Both the position numbers and the translations under genes were made by a program. Source: an uncultured Eubacteriales bacterium (GTDB lineage Bacteria; Bacillota; Clostridia; Peptostreptococcales; Anaerovoracaceae). Taken from it: 50,815 nt of DNA. Where the stretch lies: the NCBI GenBank assembly GCA_949286985.1, contig CASEEM010000033.1, positions 1 to 50,815 on the forward strand, read 5' to 3'. Under the pieces are notes generated by a model that made no database searches, was not told the DNA's origin, and was given only the letters and a program-made list of their open reading frames with translations. Positions 1 to 7,963 of the stretch are shown one piece after another. The number at the start of each line of letters is the position of its first letter. The stretch's first letter is position 1.

Positions 1-185
1 CGGTTGTACTGCTCCACAACAGCCTCCGCCTTGCGGTAGGTTGCCATGAACGCCTGCACATCGGGATAACCGTCCTCTTTCAGAACATCGGGCAGTTTAT
101 CCAGATTTTCAGCGATTTCCTTTTCTGTCCGCTGTATCTGCGATGGGAGCGATTGTGGGATTTCGCATAATTGAAGCGTGCCCTT
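1..185 (-). pseudogene. C-terminal fragment of a mobilisation (relaxase-like) protein
   Basis: An open minus-strand frame of about 61 codons enters from the left edge and ends at a stop (plus 186-188) with no start codon. The peptide is helical and charged (contains EIAENLDKLPDVL and YPDVQAFMATYRKAE). I recall similar segments from the C-terminal helical part of MobA/MobL-type relaxases of clostridial mobile elements, but this is memory, not a search. In the minus direction the frame is cut by an upstream stop, so it is a remnant. The nearby VirB4-like remnant supports an eroded conjugative element. It could be another helical protein. Confidence 0.35.
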
Positions 186-280
186 TCAGTCCTTAATATC
201 TGAGTATAAAAAAGATCTGAGACAGGCCCGGCAGCTGCTGCAGATCAAACATTCTAAAGATATTAAGGAGATGATACCGG

Positions 281-367
281 ATGCCCGATGAAATAGATCA
301 GAAAACCAATCCACTGTTAATAGATGAGCCGTTAACCTTACCGGATGACAATGATGAATCGAATTGA
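281..367 (+). CDS. Small acidic ORF, 28 aa, unknown
   Basis: ATG at 281 is preceded by AAGGAG (265-270) at about 10 nt. The product is acidic and proline-containing (starts MPDEIDQKTN) with no recognised domain. It overlaps the end of a truncated plus-strand frame (178-291, lacking a start, ends KEMIPDAR) that also has no recognised family. Both lie in mobile-element debris, so this may be a real small gene of the element or a relic. Function unknown. Confidence 0.25.
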   Translation: MPDEIDQKTNPLLIDEPLTLPDDNDESN

Positions 368-463
368 GCCGAAAGCGGTCATCTGTTTTGGAAGCCCGTT
401 CTCTGAGATGGAAGGAAATGTTATTACAGTAGATTACATGAAGTCGCGAAAGGTGGTACGTTA

Positions 464-766
464 GTGGGCGGTAGAGGAAGCAGTTCTGGAGAGAGTGTTA
501 GCGGTAAGAAGTATGGTTCTGATTATGACAAGAACAATAAACGAAGAAAACAAATCGATCTAACCGTTCCGCATAGAGGTGTTATTCCTCACACGCATCA
601 TGGATATTTTCATAAGGAAAACGATACGGCAAAAGGATTTATTAATCTTACGGCGAAAGAACAGCAAATGGTTTATATCGTTGAAAAAGTATGGAAGGAG
701 AAGAAAAATGTCCTATGGGAAAGGTGGAAAGCGCGTAATAAAAATGAGTTGGAATTCGATATGTGA
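464..766 (+). CDS. Hypothetical protein in mobile-element debris, 100 aa
   Basis: GTG start at 464 with an AGGTGG site about 7 nt upstream (451-456). The N-terminus is Gly/Ser-rich (GGRGSSSGES), a type of opening I associate with phage head or secreted-effector-associated proteins of clostridial prophages. The rest is basic, with a conserved-looking PHTHHGYFH stretch at about residues 42-50 and a helical C-terminus. No enzyme family can be assigned. Its neighbours are relaxase-like and VirB4-like fragments, so an accessory gene or C-terminal relic of a mobile element is the best guess. Codon use is AT-richer than in the housekeeping genes to the right, which fits transfer. Confidence 0.45.
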   Translation: MGGRGSSSGESVSGKKYGSDYDKNNKRRKQIDLTVPHRGVIPHTHHGYFHKENDTAKGFINLTAKEQQMVYIVEKVWKEKKNVLWERWKARNKNELEFDM

Positions 767-803
767 TATATACAAAAATCCGCCAGACGCTACCAACACC
801 TGA
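708..803 (+). CDS. Very small ORF, 31 aa, unknown
   Basis: ATG at 708 follows AAGGAG (695-700) at 7 nt spacing and overlaps the end of the 464-766 ORF in another frame. The peptide (MSYGKGGKRVIKMSW...) has no recognised domain. The good ribosome site is the only support. The 804-937 stretch downstream holds no gene I can recognise. Confidence 0.2.
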   Translation: MSYGKGGKRVIKMSWNSICDIYKNPPDATNT

Positions 804-937
804 CGGAACACAGGGGATACAAAAATCCTCCAAACAAGTATTGCAATCATATTGCTTTATGCCGGTATTGGTCAAGTAAAAACCGGAATTCTTGTTCAAT
901 TATAAAGTACATCGTTAATGCTTAATTATTGCAGCAG

Positions 938-967
938 CGGCAGTCCATTGACTGTCGTTGTTTTTTT
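938..967 (+). terminator. Hairpin plus T-tract ahead of the VirB4 remnant
   Basis: An 8-bp stem CGGCAGTC/GACTGTCG (one G-T pair) with a CATT loop is followed by TTGTTTTTTT. It lies only about 17 nt before the start of the VirB4-like remnant, so in the intact element it may have acted as a leader attenuator. Confidence 0.5.
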
Positions 968-983
968 GAGAAAGGAGCACTCT

Positions 984-1448
984 ATGATCAAAACACTGAC
1001 CAATATCCTGAAGCAGGACAAAGAAGCCATGTTTCTGGAATACTCGGAGCTTCTGAATGCACTGGACAGCGGAATCACTACCAAGATCACCATCAACAAC
1101 CGCAGGCTGAACCGGACGGATTTCGAGAAGCAGATTCTGATCGACATGAAGGATGACGGACTCAATGAATATCGGGAGGAATACAACGAGGTGCTCATGG
1201 AATAGGCCACCGGCTCCAATGCCATCGTTCAGGACAACTACGTCACGATATCCGTGAACAAAAAATGCATTGAGGATGCCCGGGTATATTTTGCCCGGGT
1301 AGGAGCAGATCTCATCGCCCACTTCAGCCGTCTGGGATCCGTCTGCACGGAAATGGATGCTGTGGAACAAAGGCTCCTTGGGGTGGAGACGAACATCACC
1401 AACTGGCAGAGAAAGCAGAACATGAACAACAACTCCTCCGCCATATAA
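984..1448 (+). pseudogene. VirB4/TraE-like conjugation ATPase, internally deleted remnant
   Basis: ATG at 984 with AAAGGAG (971-977). The frame begins MIKTLTNILKQDKE, is interrupted by TAG at 1203-1205 (EVLME*ATGSNAIVQ) and continues in the same frame to 1448. Segments such as YFARVGADLIAHFSRLGS and NITNWQRKQN are, from memory, those of the N-terminal half of the VirB4-type ATPase (CD1110 family) of Tn916/Tn1549-like elements, which is about 800 aa. Only about 155 codons remain. Two joins look like internal deletions: after KQDKE (about 40 residues lost) and after TEMDA before VEQRL. Walker motifs are gone, so it cannot be functional. Confidence 0.75.
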
Positions 1449-1455
1449 ATTGAGA

Positions 1456-1509
1456 AAAGCCTTGAAATGATGGGAAAACCCATTCGTTTCAAGGCTTTTT
1501 CTTGTTTTT
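1456..1509 (+). terminator. Strong intrinsic terminator
   Basis: A 12-bp perfect stem AAAGCCTTGAAA/TTTCAAGGCTTT encloses a second small stem (TGGG/CCCA). It is followed by a T-rich run. It separates the mobile-element debris from the chromosomal genes. Confidence 0.8.
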
Positions 1510-1556
1510 AAAGATGGGCAATCGTGGGCATTTGACATCGCGGAAGAAGTGAAATT

Positions 1557-1565
1557 TGATATAAT
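1557..1565 (+). promoter_or_regulatory. Extended -10 promoter for the CorA-like gene
   Basis: TGATATAAT gives a consensus extended -10 ending 29 nt before the ATG. A TTGACA at 1532 is 22 nt away, too far to be its -35, so activity probably relies on the TG extension. Confidence 0.5.
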
Positions 1566-1594
1566 AATAGTAATTACTTTGAAAGGAATTGATC

Positions 1595-2440
1595 ATGTAT
1601 AAATTTTTTTCTTTTGCCAATACCGATGAAGCGGCTCCTTATATCGATCGGAGGATGCTCCGCTATATCGGCGAACAGATCACGGACAGCTTCGAGTGCT
1701 TCAAGGATTGCGATATCCTGGCTTTCGATTGGTACGATGTGCAGAGTGACCGCACAGATGATTCCAAAATGCTTCTCTATTGGGACCGAGAGGATCTCTT
1801 GATTTTTTGCGAAACGGCCGAAGCGGAAGCGGCAGCGAACCGGATTCTCACCATGATGACGGAGGAAGAGGAGACGACCAATGAGAGGTTGTTTTATTAC
1901 TTCTTTACGTTGCTCCTCAAGGGGGATATGGATTTCCTCGATCAGCTGGAAGAGGACATCGGCAGGAATGAGGATCTCATCCTCTCAGGGGGTAAGGCGG
2001 CTTATCTTAAGCATATCACCGCTTGGCGTCAGGAGCTCCTTCGGCTCAAGCGCTATTATGAACAACTTAATTTCATCTTCGACCAGATGATGGTGAACGA
2101 TAATAAACTCTTCAGTGAGGACGGGGTTCGCCGCCTGATGACCCTGCGCAATCGTACCGATCGCTATCTCAATGCGGTCACCGGTTTGCAGGAAATGGTC
2201 ACCCAGCTTCGCGAAGCTTATCAATCGCAGTTATCCATCGAACAGAATGATTTGATGAAGATTTTCACCGTTGTGACCGCCATCTTTCTTCCGTTGACGC
2301 TGATTGTCGGTTGGTACGGCATGAATTTCACCGGTATGCCGGAGCTCCGTTGGAAGTACGGATATCCGCTGGTAATCCTGATCAGTATCGTCATTGTAGT
2401 CTTGCTGGTCCGGAAGTTTAAGAAGAAAAAGTGGCTTTGA
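1595..2440 (+). CDS. corA: CorA-family divalent metal ion transporter
   Basis: A 281-aa membrane protein of the CorA (2-TM-GxN) family, which forms pentameric Mg2+/Co2+ channels. It has a soluble N-terminal region of about 220 residues with a long charged helix, then TM1 at about 222-241 ending in the signature YGMNF (241-245), then TM2 at about 257-273 and a lysine-rich cytoplasmic tail. Length is somewhat short for CorA (about 315) but usual for clostridial members. ATG 1595 was chosen over TTG 1589 because GAAAGGA (1581-1587) is then 7 nt away. It is monocistronic or read with the next gene 28 nt downstream. Ion specificity cannot be told from sequence. Confidence 0.92.
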   Translation: MYKFFSFANTDEAAPYIDRRMLRYIGEQITDSFECFKDCDILAFDWYDVQSDRTDDSKMLLYWDREDLLIFCETAEAEAAANRILTMMTEEEETTNERLFYYFFTLLLKGDMDFLDQLEEDIGRNEDLILSGGKAAYLKHITAWRQELLRLKRYYEQLNFIFDQMMVNDNKLFSEDGVRRLMTLRNRTDRYLNAVTGLQEMVTQLREAYQSQLSIEQNDLMKIFTVVTAIFLPLTLIVGWYGMNFTGMPELRWKYGYPLVILISIVIVVLLVRKFKKKKWL

Positions 2441-2468
2441 TTGTCCGTTATTAAAATAGGAGAAGACC

Positions 2469-3155
2469 ATGATTCGTACCTTTGACATACAAGACCTTCC
2501 TGCCGTTCTCGATATCTGGCTGGCATCTAATATTGATGCCCATGACTTCATCCTGAAGTCCTACTGGGAGCAGCAGCTTCCGCTTGTCCGGGAGATGCTT
2601 CCCGAAGCGGAGATTTACATCCATGAGAACGAGGGCAGGATCGATGCGGTCATCGGGCTTTCCGGAGACCATATCGAAGGACTCTTCGTCCGCCGTGAAG
2701 CGCGTTCCGGCGGCATCGGGCGGGAACTGCTGGATCACGTGAAGAAGCTTCATCCCGTGCTGTCCCTGAATGTGTATCGCAAGAATGAGCGAGCCATCGC
2801 ATTTTACAAGAGAGAGGGCTTCGTCCTTCAAGAGGAGGAGGTTGATGAAGCGACGGGGGAAGCGGAGCTCATCATGGTATGGCCGATGGTGATTCCCGCG
2901 GAAAAAGCTTACTATACTTATATCCTGCTTTGCAGTGACGGGACGCTTTATACCGGCTGGACGACGGACCTCGTGAAGCGTCTCCGGGCGCATAATGCCG
3001 GTACGGGCAGCAAGTATACGAAGACGCGCCTGCCGGTCACGCCGGTGTATTATGAATGCCATGAGAATAAACAGGCGGCGATGCGAAGAGAATATCAGAT
3101 GAAACAACTCTCCAGGGAAGAAAAAATGACATTGATTCGCAATTTTCGTAAATAA
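2469..3155 (+). CDS. GNAT acetyltransferase fused to a GIY-YIG nuclease domain
   Basis: Two domains in one 228-aa chain. Residues 1-140 are a GNAT N-acetyltransferase: the acetyl-CoA loop is in REARSGGIGREL (76-87) and the C-terminal NERAIAFYKREGF (106-118) is typical of RimI/YiaC-like members. Residues 148-228 are a UPF0213/YhbQ-type GIY-YIG domain: TYI (150-152), YTG (161-163), Arg at RLRAHN (171-176) and the likely catalytic Glu in MRREYQ (205-210). The frame is open with no stop at the join and only a short linker (VIPAEKAYY). ATG 2469 has AGGAGA about 5 nt upstream. Substrates are unknown. Separate genes for each half are the usual state, so this is a true fusion rather than a start-site artefact. 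Confidence 0.9.
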   Translation: MIRTFDIQDLPAVLDIWLASNIDAHDFILKSYWEQQLPLVREMLPEAEIYIHENEGRIDAVIGLSGDHIEGLFVRREARSGGIGRELLDHVKKLHPVLSLNVYRKNERAIAFYKREGFVLQEEEVDEATGEAELIMVWPMVIPAEKAYYTYILLCSDGTLYTGWTTDLVKRLRAHNAGTGSKYTKTRLPVTPVYYECHENKQAAMRREYQMKQLSREEKMTLIRNFRK

Positions 3156-3161
3156 ACACAG

Positions 3162-3190
3162 TAGACAGCGGCGCAATTTTGTGCTACTAT
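3162..3190 (+). promoter_or_regulatory. Promoter for the symporter gene
   Basis: TAGACA (3162-3167), 17-nt spacer, TACTAT (3185-3190) with a TG one base before the -10. It lies 50 nt before the start codon. Confidence 0.55.
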
Positions 3191-3240
3191 CTAAATGTAT
3201 ACAAGAATACTAAAATTCCCGAGATAAAGGAGTAGAACCC

Positions 3241-4674
3241 ATGGATTTATTGCATTCCGGCATTCTTGCCGTCAGTAACTTTCTTTATCAGCCGTTTATC
3301 GTCCCGCTGCTCTTGATTTGCGGCGGATTGTATTTCACAATTCGCACCGGGGCGGTACAGCTGAAGCTTCTCAAGGAGAGTGTCCTTGTCGTCATGGAGA
3401 AGCCGACGACAGAGAACGGAATTTCCTCCTTCGGTGCTCTCATGATTTCGACGGCATCGCGTGTCGGTACCGGCAACATCATCGGTGTTGCGACGGCGGT
3501 TGTCCTCGGCGGCGCGGGAGCACTCTTCTGGATGTGGGTCGTTGCCATCCTCGGCAGCGCGACGGCATTCATCGAGTCCACGCTTGCACAGGTTTATAAG
3601 AAGAAGCGCGATGACGGCACCAGCTACGGCGGTCCGGCGTTCTATATGCGCGATGCGCTGCATGCTCGCTGGCTCGGCGTCATCTTCTCGGTCATCATTA
3701 TTTTGACGTATGCCGTCGGTTACAACATGCTGGCTGCTTACAACCTCCAGTCGACTTTTGAAGTCTTTGATTTCTATCATGAGGGAACGACGCCGGCCAT
3801 CATCGGTGTGATTCTTGCAGTTCTCTTTGCGGCTATCGTTATCGGCGGAGCGAAGAGACTTACGAAGGTCACGGGCTTCCTCGTACCGCTCATGGGTATC
3901 ATCTATGTCGGTGTTTCCATCATTGTCATCATCATCAATATCAAGAATATTCCGGAAATGTTCTCTGCCATCTTCAAGAGCGCCTTTGACTTTGAGGCTA
4001 TCTTCGGCGGATTTGCCGGTTCCTGCCTGATGAACGGTGTCAAGAGAGGTCTCTACTCCAACGAAGCCGGTATGGGTTCTGCGCCGAATGCGGCTGCAAC
4101 GGCCGATGTTTCGCACCCGGTGAAGCAGGGTCTTGTACAGATGCTTTCGGTTTATCTGGACACGATCATCATTTGTACGGCAACGGGCTTCATGTGCCTT
4201 TCGTCCGGCATCGGTCTCGACGGATTCGTCGGTGCTGACGGCAGTGCAGATGCAGCCGGTTATGTTCAGACGGCGATGCAGGAGTCGCTCGGTTCCTTCG
4301 GACCGATTTTCATCGCAGTAGCGATGTCGCTCTTCGCATTCACGACGCTCATCGGTAATTACGGATATTGTGAAGGCTGCTTCGCATTCATTCTGAACCG
4401 CAACATGAAGAAGAGCGAGTACATGACGTTCCGCGTCATTGCCAGCGTTCTCGTCTTCGTCGGCGCGATTTCGCAGGCAGGCTTCGTCTGGGATCTCGCA
4501 GACTGCCTCCAGGCTTCGATGGTCGTCCTCAACGTTCCATCGATCCTCCTCCTCGGCGGCACGGCCTTTAAGTGCCTCAAGGATTACGAGAGCCAGAAGA
4601 AGGCGGGTATCAAGAATCCGATCTTCCTCGCGAAGAATATCGATCTCAAGGAGGAGACAGATTACTGGAACTAA
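3241..4674 (+). CDS. Sodium:alanine symporter (AGCS family)
   Basis: A 477-aa integral membrane protein of the alanine/glycine:cation symporter family, importing alanine or glycine with Na+. About 10-11 hydrophobic segments run through the chain. The conserved GALMISTASRVGTGNIIGVA region (about 65-85) and the YSNEAGMGSAPNAAATA segment (about 272-288) are family signatures. ATG 3241 has AAAGGAG about 9 nt upstream. It has its own promoter and a strong terminator, so it is a single-gene unit. D-Ala/L-Ala supply suits the wall genes nearby, but that link is only inference. Confidence 0.95.
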   Translation: MDLLHSGILAVSNFLYQPFIVPLLLICGGLYFTIRTGAVQLKLLKESVLVVMEKPTTENGISSFGALMISTASRVGTGNIIGVATAVVLGGAGALFWMWVVAILGSATAFIESTLAQVYKKKRDDGTSYGGPAFYMRDALHARWLGVIFSVIIILTYAVGYNMLAAYNLQSTFEVFDFYHEGTTPAIIGVILAVLFAAIVIGGAKRLTKVTGFLVPLMGIIYVGVSIIVIIINIKNIPEMFSAIFKSAFDFEAIFGGFAGSCLMNGVKRGLYSNEAGMGSAPNAAATADVSHPVKQGLVQMLSVYLDTIIICTATGFMCLSSGIGLDGFVGADGSADAAGYVQTAMQESLGSFGPIFIAVAMSLFAFTTLIGNYGYCEGCFAFILNRNMKKSEYMTFRVIASVLVFVGAISQAGFVWDLADCLQASMVVLNVPSILLLGGTAFKCLKDYESQKKAGIKNPIFLAKNIDLKEETDYWN

Positions 4675-4702
4675 TGTTTCGGTGAAAAGAAGCATTCAAA
4701 GT

Positions 4703-4732
4703 GCGTGCACGGATTTTCCGTGCACGCTTTTT
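4703..4732 (+). terminator. Intrinsic terminator after the symporter gene
   Basis: A perfect 10-bp GC-rich stem GCGTGCACGG/CCGTGCACGC with loop ATTTT is followed by TTTTT. Confidence 0.9.
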
Positions 4733-4796
4733 CGGTTGAGGGATTTTTTCAAAAGTGATAAGATAAACTCTGACTTGATAGAAACGAGGGAACAGA

Positions 4797-5528
4797 ATGC
4801 CGAGAGCGAGAATGGGGAAGAGGATCTTGATCACCGGCGGGACCGGCCGAAGCGGAGAGGCGGCAGTGCGCCTTTTCTCGGCCCAGGGGGCGTCGGTCGC
4901 TTTTTTTCATGAGGAAGATGACGGGCTGATGCTCGCGAAGGAGACGGGATCCATTTCGATTCGCTGCTCTTCCTCGGATTACCGCGCGGTGAAGGGGGCG
5001 GCGCTGGTGGCCGAGAATTATTTCGACGGCAAGCTCGATACGCTTATCTGCTGTACGGATGCCGGCGGACGCCATGCGGCGGAGGATCCGCAGGGCGGGG
5101 ATTGGCATCGCATTCTCGATGAGAACCTTTCGGCTTCTTATTATGTGATTCATGCGATGGTTCCGGCGCTCCTCGCGAGCGGAAGGGGGAGCATCATCCT
5201 TCTCTCCTCTTTGACCGGTCTTCGCGGAATGCCGGGATCGGCAGCGATGTCAGCCGTGAGCGCGGGACTTGCCGGGCTGACGCGCTCGCTCGCCAGGGAT
5301 CTCGGTCCGAAGGGTATTCGCGTCAATTGCATTCTCACGGGCTGGAGCGAAGAGGAAGCGGAAGAACTTCTGAGCCAAGAAGAGCGTGAAGCGATTCTGG
5401 CAGCGACGCCGCTCGGCCGCATGGCGAAAGAAGAGGATTTCGTCCACGTAATGCAATTCCTCGCTTCCGAGAAGGCGGGTTTCCTGACGGGACAGGTGAT
5501 TGAAGTCAGCGGAGGTTATTTATTATGA
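4797..5528 (+). CDS. SDR-fold protein, FabG-like but lacking catalytic Tyr and Lys
   Basis: A 243-aa protein that follows FabG (3-ketoacyl-ACP reductase) end to end: cofactor loop TGGTGRSG (13-20), SSLTGLRG (137-144), and the C-terminal GFLTGQVIEVSGGY. Active Ser138 is kept. Where FabG has Tyr151 and Lys155 this protein has Met151 and Ser155, and the second Gly of TGxxxGxG is Arg18. NADP-dependent reduction by the normal mechanism is therefore unlikely. ATG 4797 has GAGGG at 6 nt. Its stop overlaps the start of the acyl-ACP thioesterase gene (ATGA), so the two are translationally coupled and probably share a fatty-acid role. It could be a pseudoenzyme partner of that thioesterase. Confidence 0.8.
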   Translation: MPRARMGKRILITGGTGRSGEAAVRLFSAQGASVAFFHEEDDGLMLAKETGSISIRCSSSDYRAVKGAALVAENYFDGKLDTLICCTDAGGRHAAEDPQGGDWHRILDENLSASYYVIHAMVPALLASGRGSIILLSSLTGLRGMPGSAAMSAVSAGLAGLTRSLARDLGPKGIRVNCILTGWSEEEAEELLSQEEREAILAATPLGRMAKEEDFVHVMQFLASEKAGFLTGQVIEVSGGYLL

Positions 5529-6283
5529 AATACAGCGAAGATTTTACGGTGAGATCTTATGAGGTCGACGAACGAAAGTACCTCTATCCTTGGACGGTGA
5601 TGCGCTATCTTCAGGAGGCGGCGGATCATCAGATGCGCGATGAAGATGTGGAATACAGCAAGCTGCTCTTCGAGAAGCATATCGCCTTCGTGGTCAGCCG
5701 CATCAGCATCGAAATCTACGGAGCACCGCACAAATATTCGACGATTCGAAGCCGTTCTTGGACGATTCCGGGCCATGGGGCGAATTTCCCGCGCGGATAT
5801 GATCTCTATAAGGGCGATGAACTCCTCGCCAAGGCTCTGAGCAGTTGGGCGCTCGTCGATACGGAGAACGGGAAATTGATACGCTATAAGGATTATGACA
5901 TGTCCGGTTACAGCTCGGACGCGGAGCCGGAGCTCGAGATTCCGCATCGATTCAAGCTTCCGAGTGCGGAGAACTTCGAGAAGGTCGAAGAGCGCATCGT
6001 TCCGCCTTCCTGGTGCGATATCAATCATCATATCAACAATACGGTTTATTCCAGAATTCTCTACGACCTGATTCCGGGTGTTCAGGACCGAATCATCACC
6101 TCGATGAACATCTATTATAAGCACGAGGCGAAGCGAGGTGCGGATTTCGCGGTTTATCGCTCGCCGTTCCTGTCGGCGGAGGGGCTGGACCCTCGTGCCG
6201 ATGAGGTCATCTGCTTCTATACGGAGTCGGAGGGGAAGACGAATGTTCAGGCGGTCTTCGGACTCAAGAAGCCGGAGAAGTAG
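5525..6283 (+). CDS. Acyl-ACP thioesterase
   Basis: A 252-aa double hot-dog protein of the bacterial acyl-ACP thioesterase (FatA-like) family, which releases free fatty acids from acyl-ACP in the cytoplasm. The first hot-dog has the family pattern of a long helix with YLQEAADHQ (about 28-36). The second has the signature DINHHINNTVYSRI (about 164-177), containing the Asp/Asn/His positions used for catalysis. The start overlaps the SDR stop by 4 nt. Only these two genes lie between terminators 4703-4732 and 6341-6377, so they form a two-gene operon. Chain-length preference is not readable. Confidence 0.9.
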   Translation: MKYSEDFTVRSYEVDERKYLYPWTVMRYLQEAADHQMRDEDVEYSKLLFEKHIAFVVSRISIEIYGAPHKYSTIRSRSWTIPGHGANFPRGYDLYKGDELLAKALSSWALVDTENGKLIRYKDYDMSGYSSDAEPELEIPHRFKLPSAENFEKVEERIVPPSWCDINHHINNTVYSRILYDLIPGVQDRIITSMNIYYKHEAKRGADFAVYRSPFLSAEGLDPRADEVICFYTESEGKTNVQAVFGLKKPEK

Positions 6284-6340
6284 ATCTTGCGGATGTCGGA
6301 AGATCTGTTCGGCTCCGTCGCGATAAGTGAATAGAGAGTA

Positions 6341-6377
6341 AACGACCCCGGGCGCGGTGCGCCGGGGGTCGTTTTTT
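6341..6377 (+). terminator. Intrinsic terminator ending the SDR-thioesterase operon
   Basis: The stem AACGACCCCGGGCGC/GCGCCGGGGGTCGTT (one unpaired base) is followed by a run of seven T. Confidence 0.9.
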
Positions 6378-6469
6378 TGTGCCGAAACGGGGCGCGCCCG
6401 ATCCCGGAGCGAATTCGGAAGAAAAGCATCGAAAGTGGCGTGATTTTTATGAAAAGTGGGGGATAATAG

Positions 6470-6498
6470 TTGAATTGTGGTGGGACGTGGGGTAAAAT
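6470..6498 (+). promoter_or_regulatory. Promoter of the dcw cluster (mraZ)
   Basis: TTGAAT (6470-6475), exact 17-nt spacer, TAAAAT (6493-6498). The spacer and -10 are overlapped by the MraZ repeats, as expected for autorepression. Confidence 0.75.
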
Positions 6499-6507
6499 GG
6501 AGACAAT
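6478..6507 (+). promoter_or_regulatory. MraZ box: three 10-bp direct repeats
   Basis: TGG triplets recur at exactly 10-nt steps (6478, 6488, 6498): TGGTGGGACG, TGGGGTAAAA, TGGAGACAAT. MraZ is known to bind several short TGG- or AAAGTG-type repeats, one per helical turn, ahead of its own gene. Two further AAAGTGG copies lie upstream at 6432 and 6453, 21 nt apart, about two turns. Binding here would cover the promoter. Confidence 0.65.
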
Positions 6508-6558
6508 TCACGAAGTGGCTTTTGTGACGGGATAAACGAAGGAAGGAGGCGGCAGGAG

Positions 6559-6996
6559 ATGTTCTTCACCGGGTTCTATGAGAACAGCATCGATACGAAG
6601 AATCGAATGATTATTCCGGCGAAGCATCGCGTCCAGTTGGGGGCGGAATGCGTCCTGACGAGCGGGTATGACTGTTGTCTCTATATCTATGCGATGGAGG
6701 ACTGGATGGAGCTGGCCTCGAAGATGAAGACGCTCCGTCAATCGGATCCGGAGATTCGTAAGTTCATCCGTGATACGTTCTCGAAGGCCACGGAATGCAA
6801 GATTGACAGCCAGGGGAGAATTCTCATCCCGCAGGGGCTCAAGGATTTCGCCAAGATCGATAAGGAACTCGTCACGCTCGGCGCGATGGACAAGATCGAG
6901 ATCTGGAGCAAAGAGGTCTACGAGGCGATGCAGGGCGATGAGAATCTCATGGATAATCAGGCATTCGTCGATAAGCTGGCAGAGTATGGACTGTAA
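6559..6996 (+). CDS. mraZ: Transcriptional regulator MraZ
   Basis: A 145-aa protein with two SpoVT/AbrB-type swapped-hairpin halves: residues about 4-47 ([16 protein letters not shown]) and about 76-119 ([16 protein letters not shown]). MraZ forms a ring that binds its box upstream and represses the division/cell-wall cluster. Length matches the family. Start ATG 6559 is set by the AAGGAGGCGGCAGGAG run just upstream. It is the first gene of the dcw cluster, and its stop is followed at once by the rsmH ribosome site. The operator repeats overlap its promoter, so autorepression is expected. Confidence 0.97.
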   Translation: MFFTGFYENSIDTKNRMIIPAKHRVQLGAECVLTSGYDCCLYIYAMEDWMELASKMKTLRQSDPEIRKFIRDTFSKATECKIDSQGRILIPQGLKDFAKIDKELVTLGAMDKIEIWSKEVYEAMQGDENLMDNQAFVDKLAEYGL

Positions 6997-7006
6997 GGAG
7001 GCGGGT

Positions 7007-7939
7007 ATGGAATTTCATCATGTTCCCGTTCTTTACAAGGAGGTCCTGGAGTCGCTGGCCGTCAAGCCGGACGGTGTCTATGTGGACGGTACGGTCGGCG
7101 GTGCGGGTCACGCCTCCGGCATCTGCGAACGCCTGAACGAAAACGGACATTTCATTGCGCTGGACCGCGACAGGGTCGCGCTGGAGACGGCAGAGAAGAG
7201 GCTGGCGCAGTATCCGTGCAGGAAGACTTTCCTCCATGCGAATTACAGCGAGGTGGACCGCATCCGGGAGATCGCACCGCAGGTCGACGGCATTCTCCTC
7301 GACCTCGGGGTTTCCAGTTATCAGCTGGATACGCCGGAGCGCGGCTTCTCTTATATGCACGATGCGCCGATGGATATGCGCATGGACGAGGACGAGACCT
7401 TCACAGCGTATGATCTCGTCAACGAATATGAAGAGAAGGAACTTTGCCGCATCATTAAAGAGTACGGCGAAGAGCGATTCGCATCTCGCATTGCGAAGTT
7501 CATCGTGAAAGCGAGGAGCGAGGCGCCGATCCGCACGACGGGGCAGCTGGTGGAGATCATCAAGGAGGCCATTCCGGCGAAAGCGCGGAGAACGGGGCCG
7601 CATCCGGCGAAGCGGACATTCCAGGCTATCCGCATCGAAGTAAACGGCGAATTCGACCATCTTCGGGAGGCGGTCGACCGCATGCCGGACCTCTTGGCAC
7701 CGGGTGGCAGATTTGCCGTCATCACCTTCCATTCGCTGGAAGATCGCATTGTCAAAGAGAGCTTTAATAAGCGCCTCCATCCGTGCACCTGTCCGCCGGA
7801 CCTTCCGGTCTGCGTCTGCGGCAAGGTGGCCGACGTCCGCAAGGTGACGAGAAAGCCACTCACGGCTTCGGAGGAAGAGCTGGAAGAGAATCCGAGAGCG
7901 CGAAGCGCGAAGCTCCGCGTCATTGAGAAGCTGGGTTAA
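7007..7939 (+). CDS. rsmH: 16S rRNA (cytosine(1402)-N(4))-methyltransferase RsmH
   Basis: A 310-aa SAM-dependent methyltransferase that N4-methylates C1402 in the 16S rRNA P-site region. It begins [17 protein letters not shown] and has the SAM motif [13 protein letters not shown] (about 24-36), [15 protein letters not shown], and the C-terminal [12 protein letters not shown] and a Cys-rich loop ([15 protein letters not shown]). A longer reading frame exists upstream, but ATG 7007 has AAGGAGG (6995-7001) overlapping the mraZ stop region, so it is the start. It is co-transcribed with mraZ and ftsL. Confidence 0.97.
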   Translation: MEFHHVPVLYKEVLESLAVKPDGVYVDGTVGGAGHASGICERLNENGHFIALDRDRVALETAEKRLAQYPCRKTFLHANYSEVDRIREIAPQVDGILLDLGVSSYQLDTPERGFSYMHDAPMDMRMDEDETFTAYDLVNEYEEKELCRIIKEYGEERFASRIAKFIVKARSEAPIRTTGQLVEIIKEAIPAKARRTGPHPAKRTFQAIRIEVNGEFDHLREAVDRMPDLLAPGGRFAVITFHSLEDRIVKESFNKRLHPCTCPPDLPVCVCGKVADVRKVTRKPLTASEEELEENPRARSAKLRVIEKLG

Positions 7940-7963
7940 GAGAAGAGATAAGGAGTCGGGGAA

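Noticed and set aside
464..766. Polymorphic toxin domain in the 100-aa ORF
   Set aside because: The PHTHHGY stretch is suggestive but no toxin family could be named and no immunity gene follows.
1532..1565. TTGACA at 1532 as the -35 of the corA promoter
   Set aside because: The distance to TATAAT is 22 nt, beyond the usable range; the extended -10 explains the promoter better.
3247..4695. 482-aa open frame on the minus strand opposite the alanine symporter
   Set aside because: The plus strand codes a clear transporter. The minus product is a charged, low-complexity shadow caused by codon bias.
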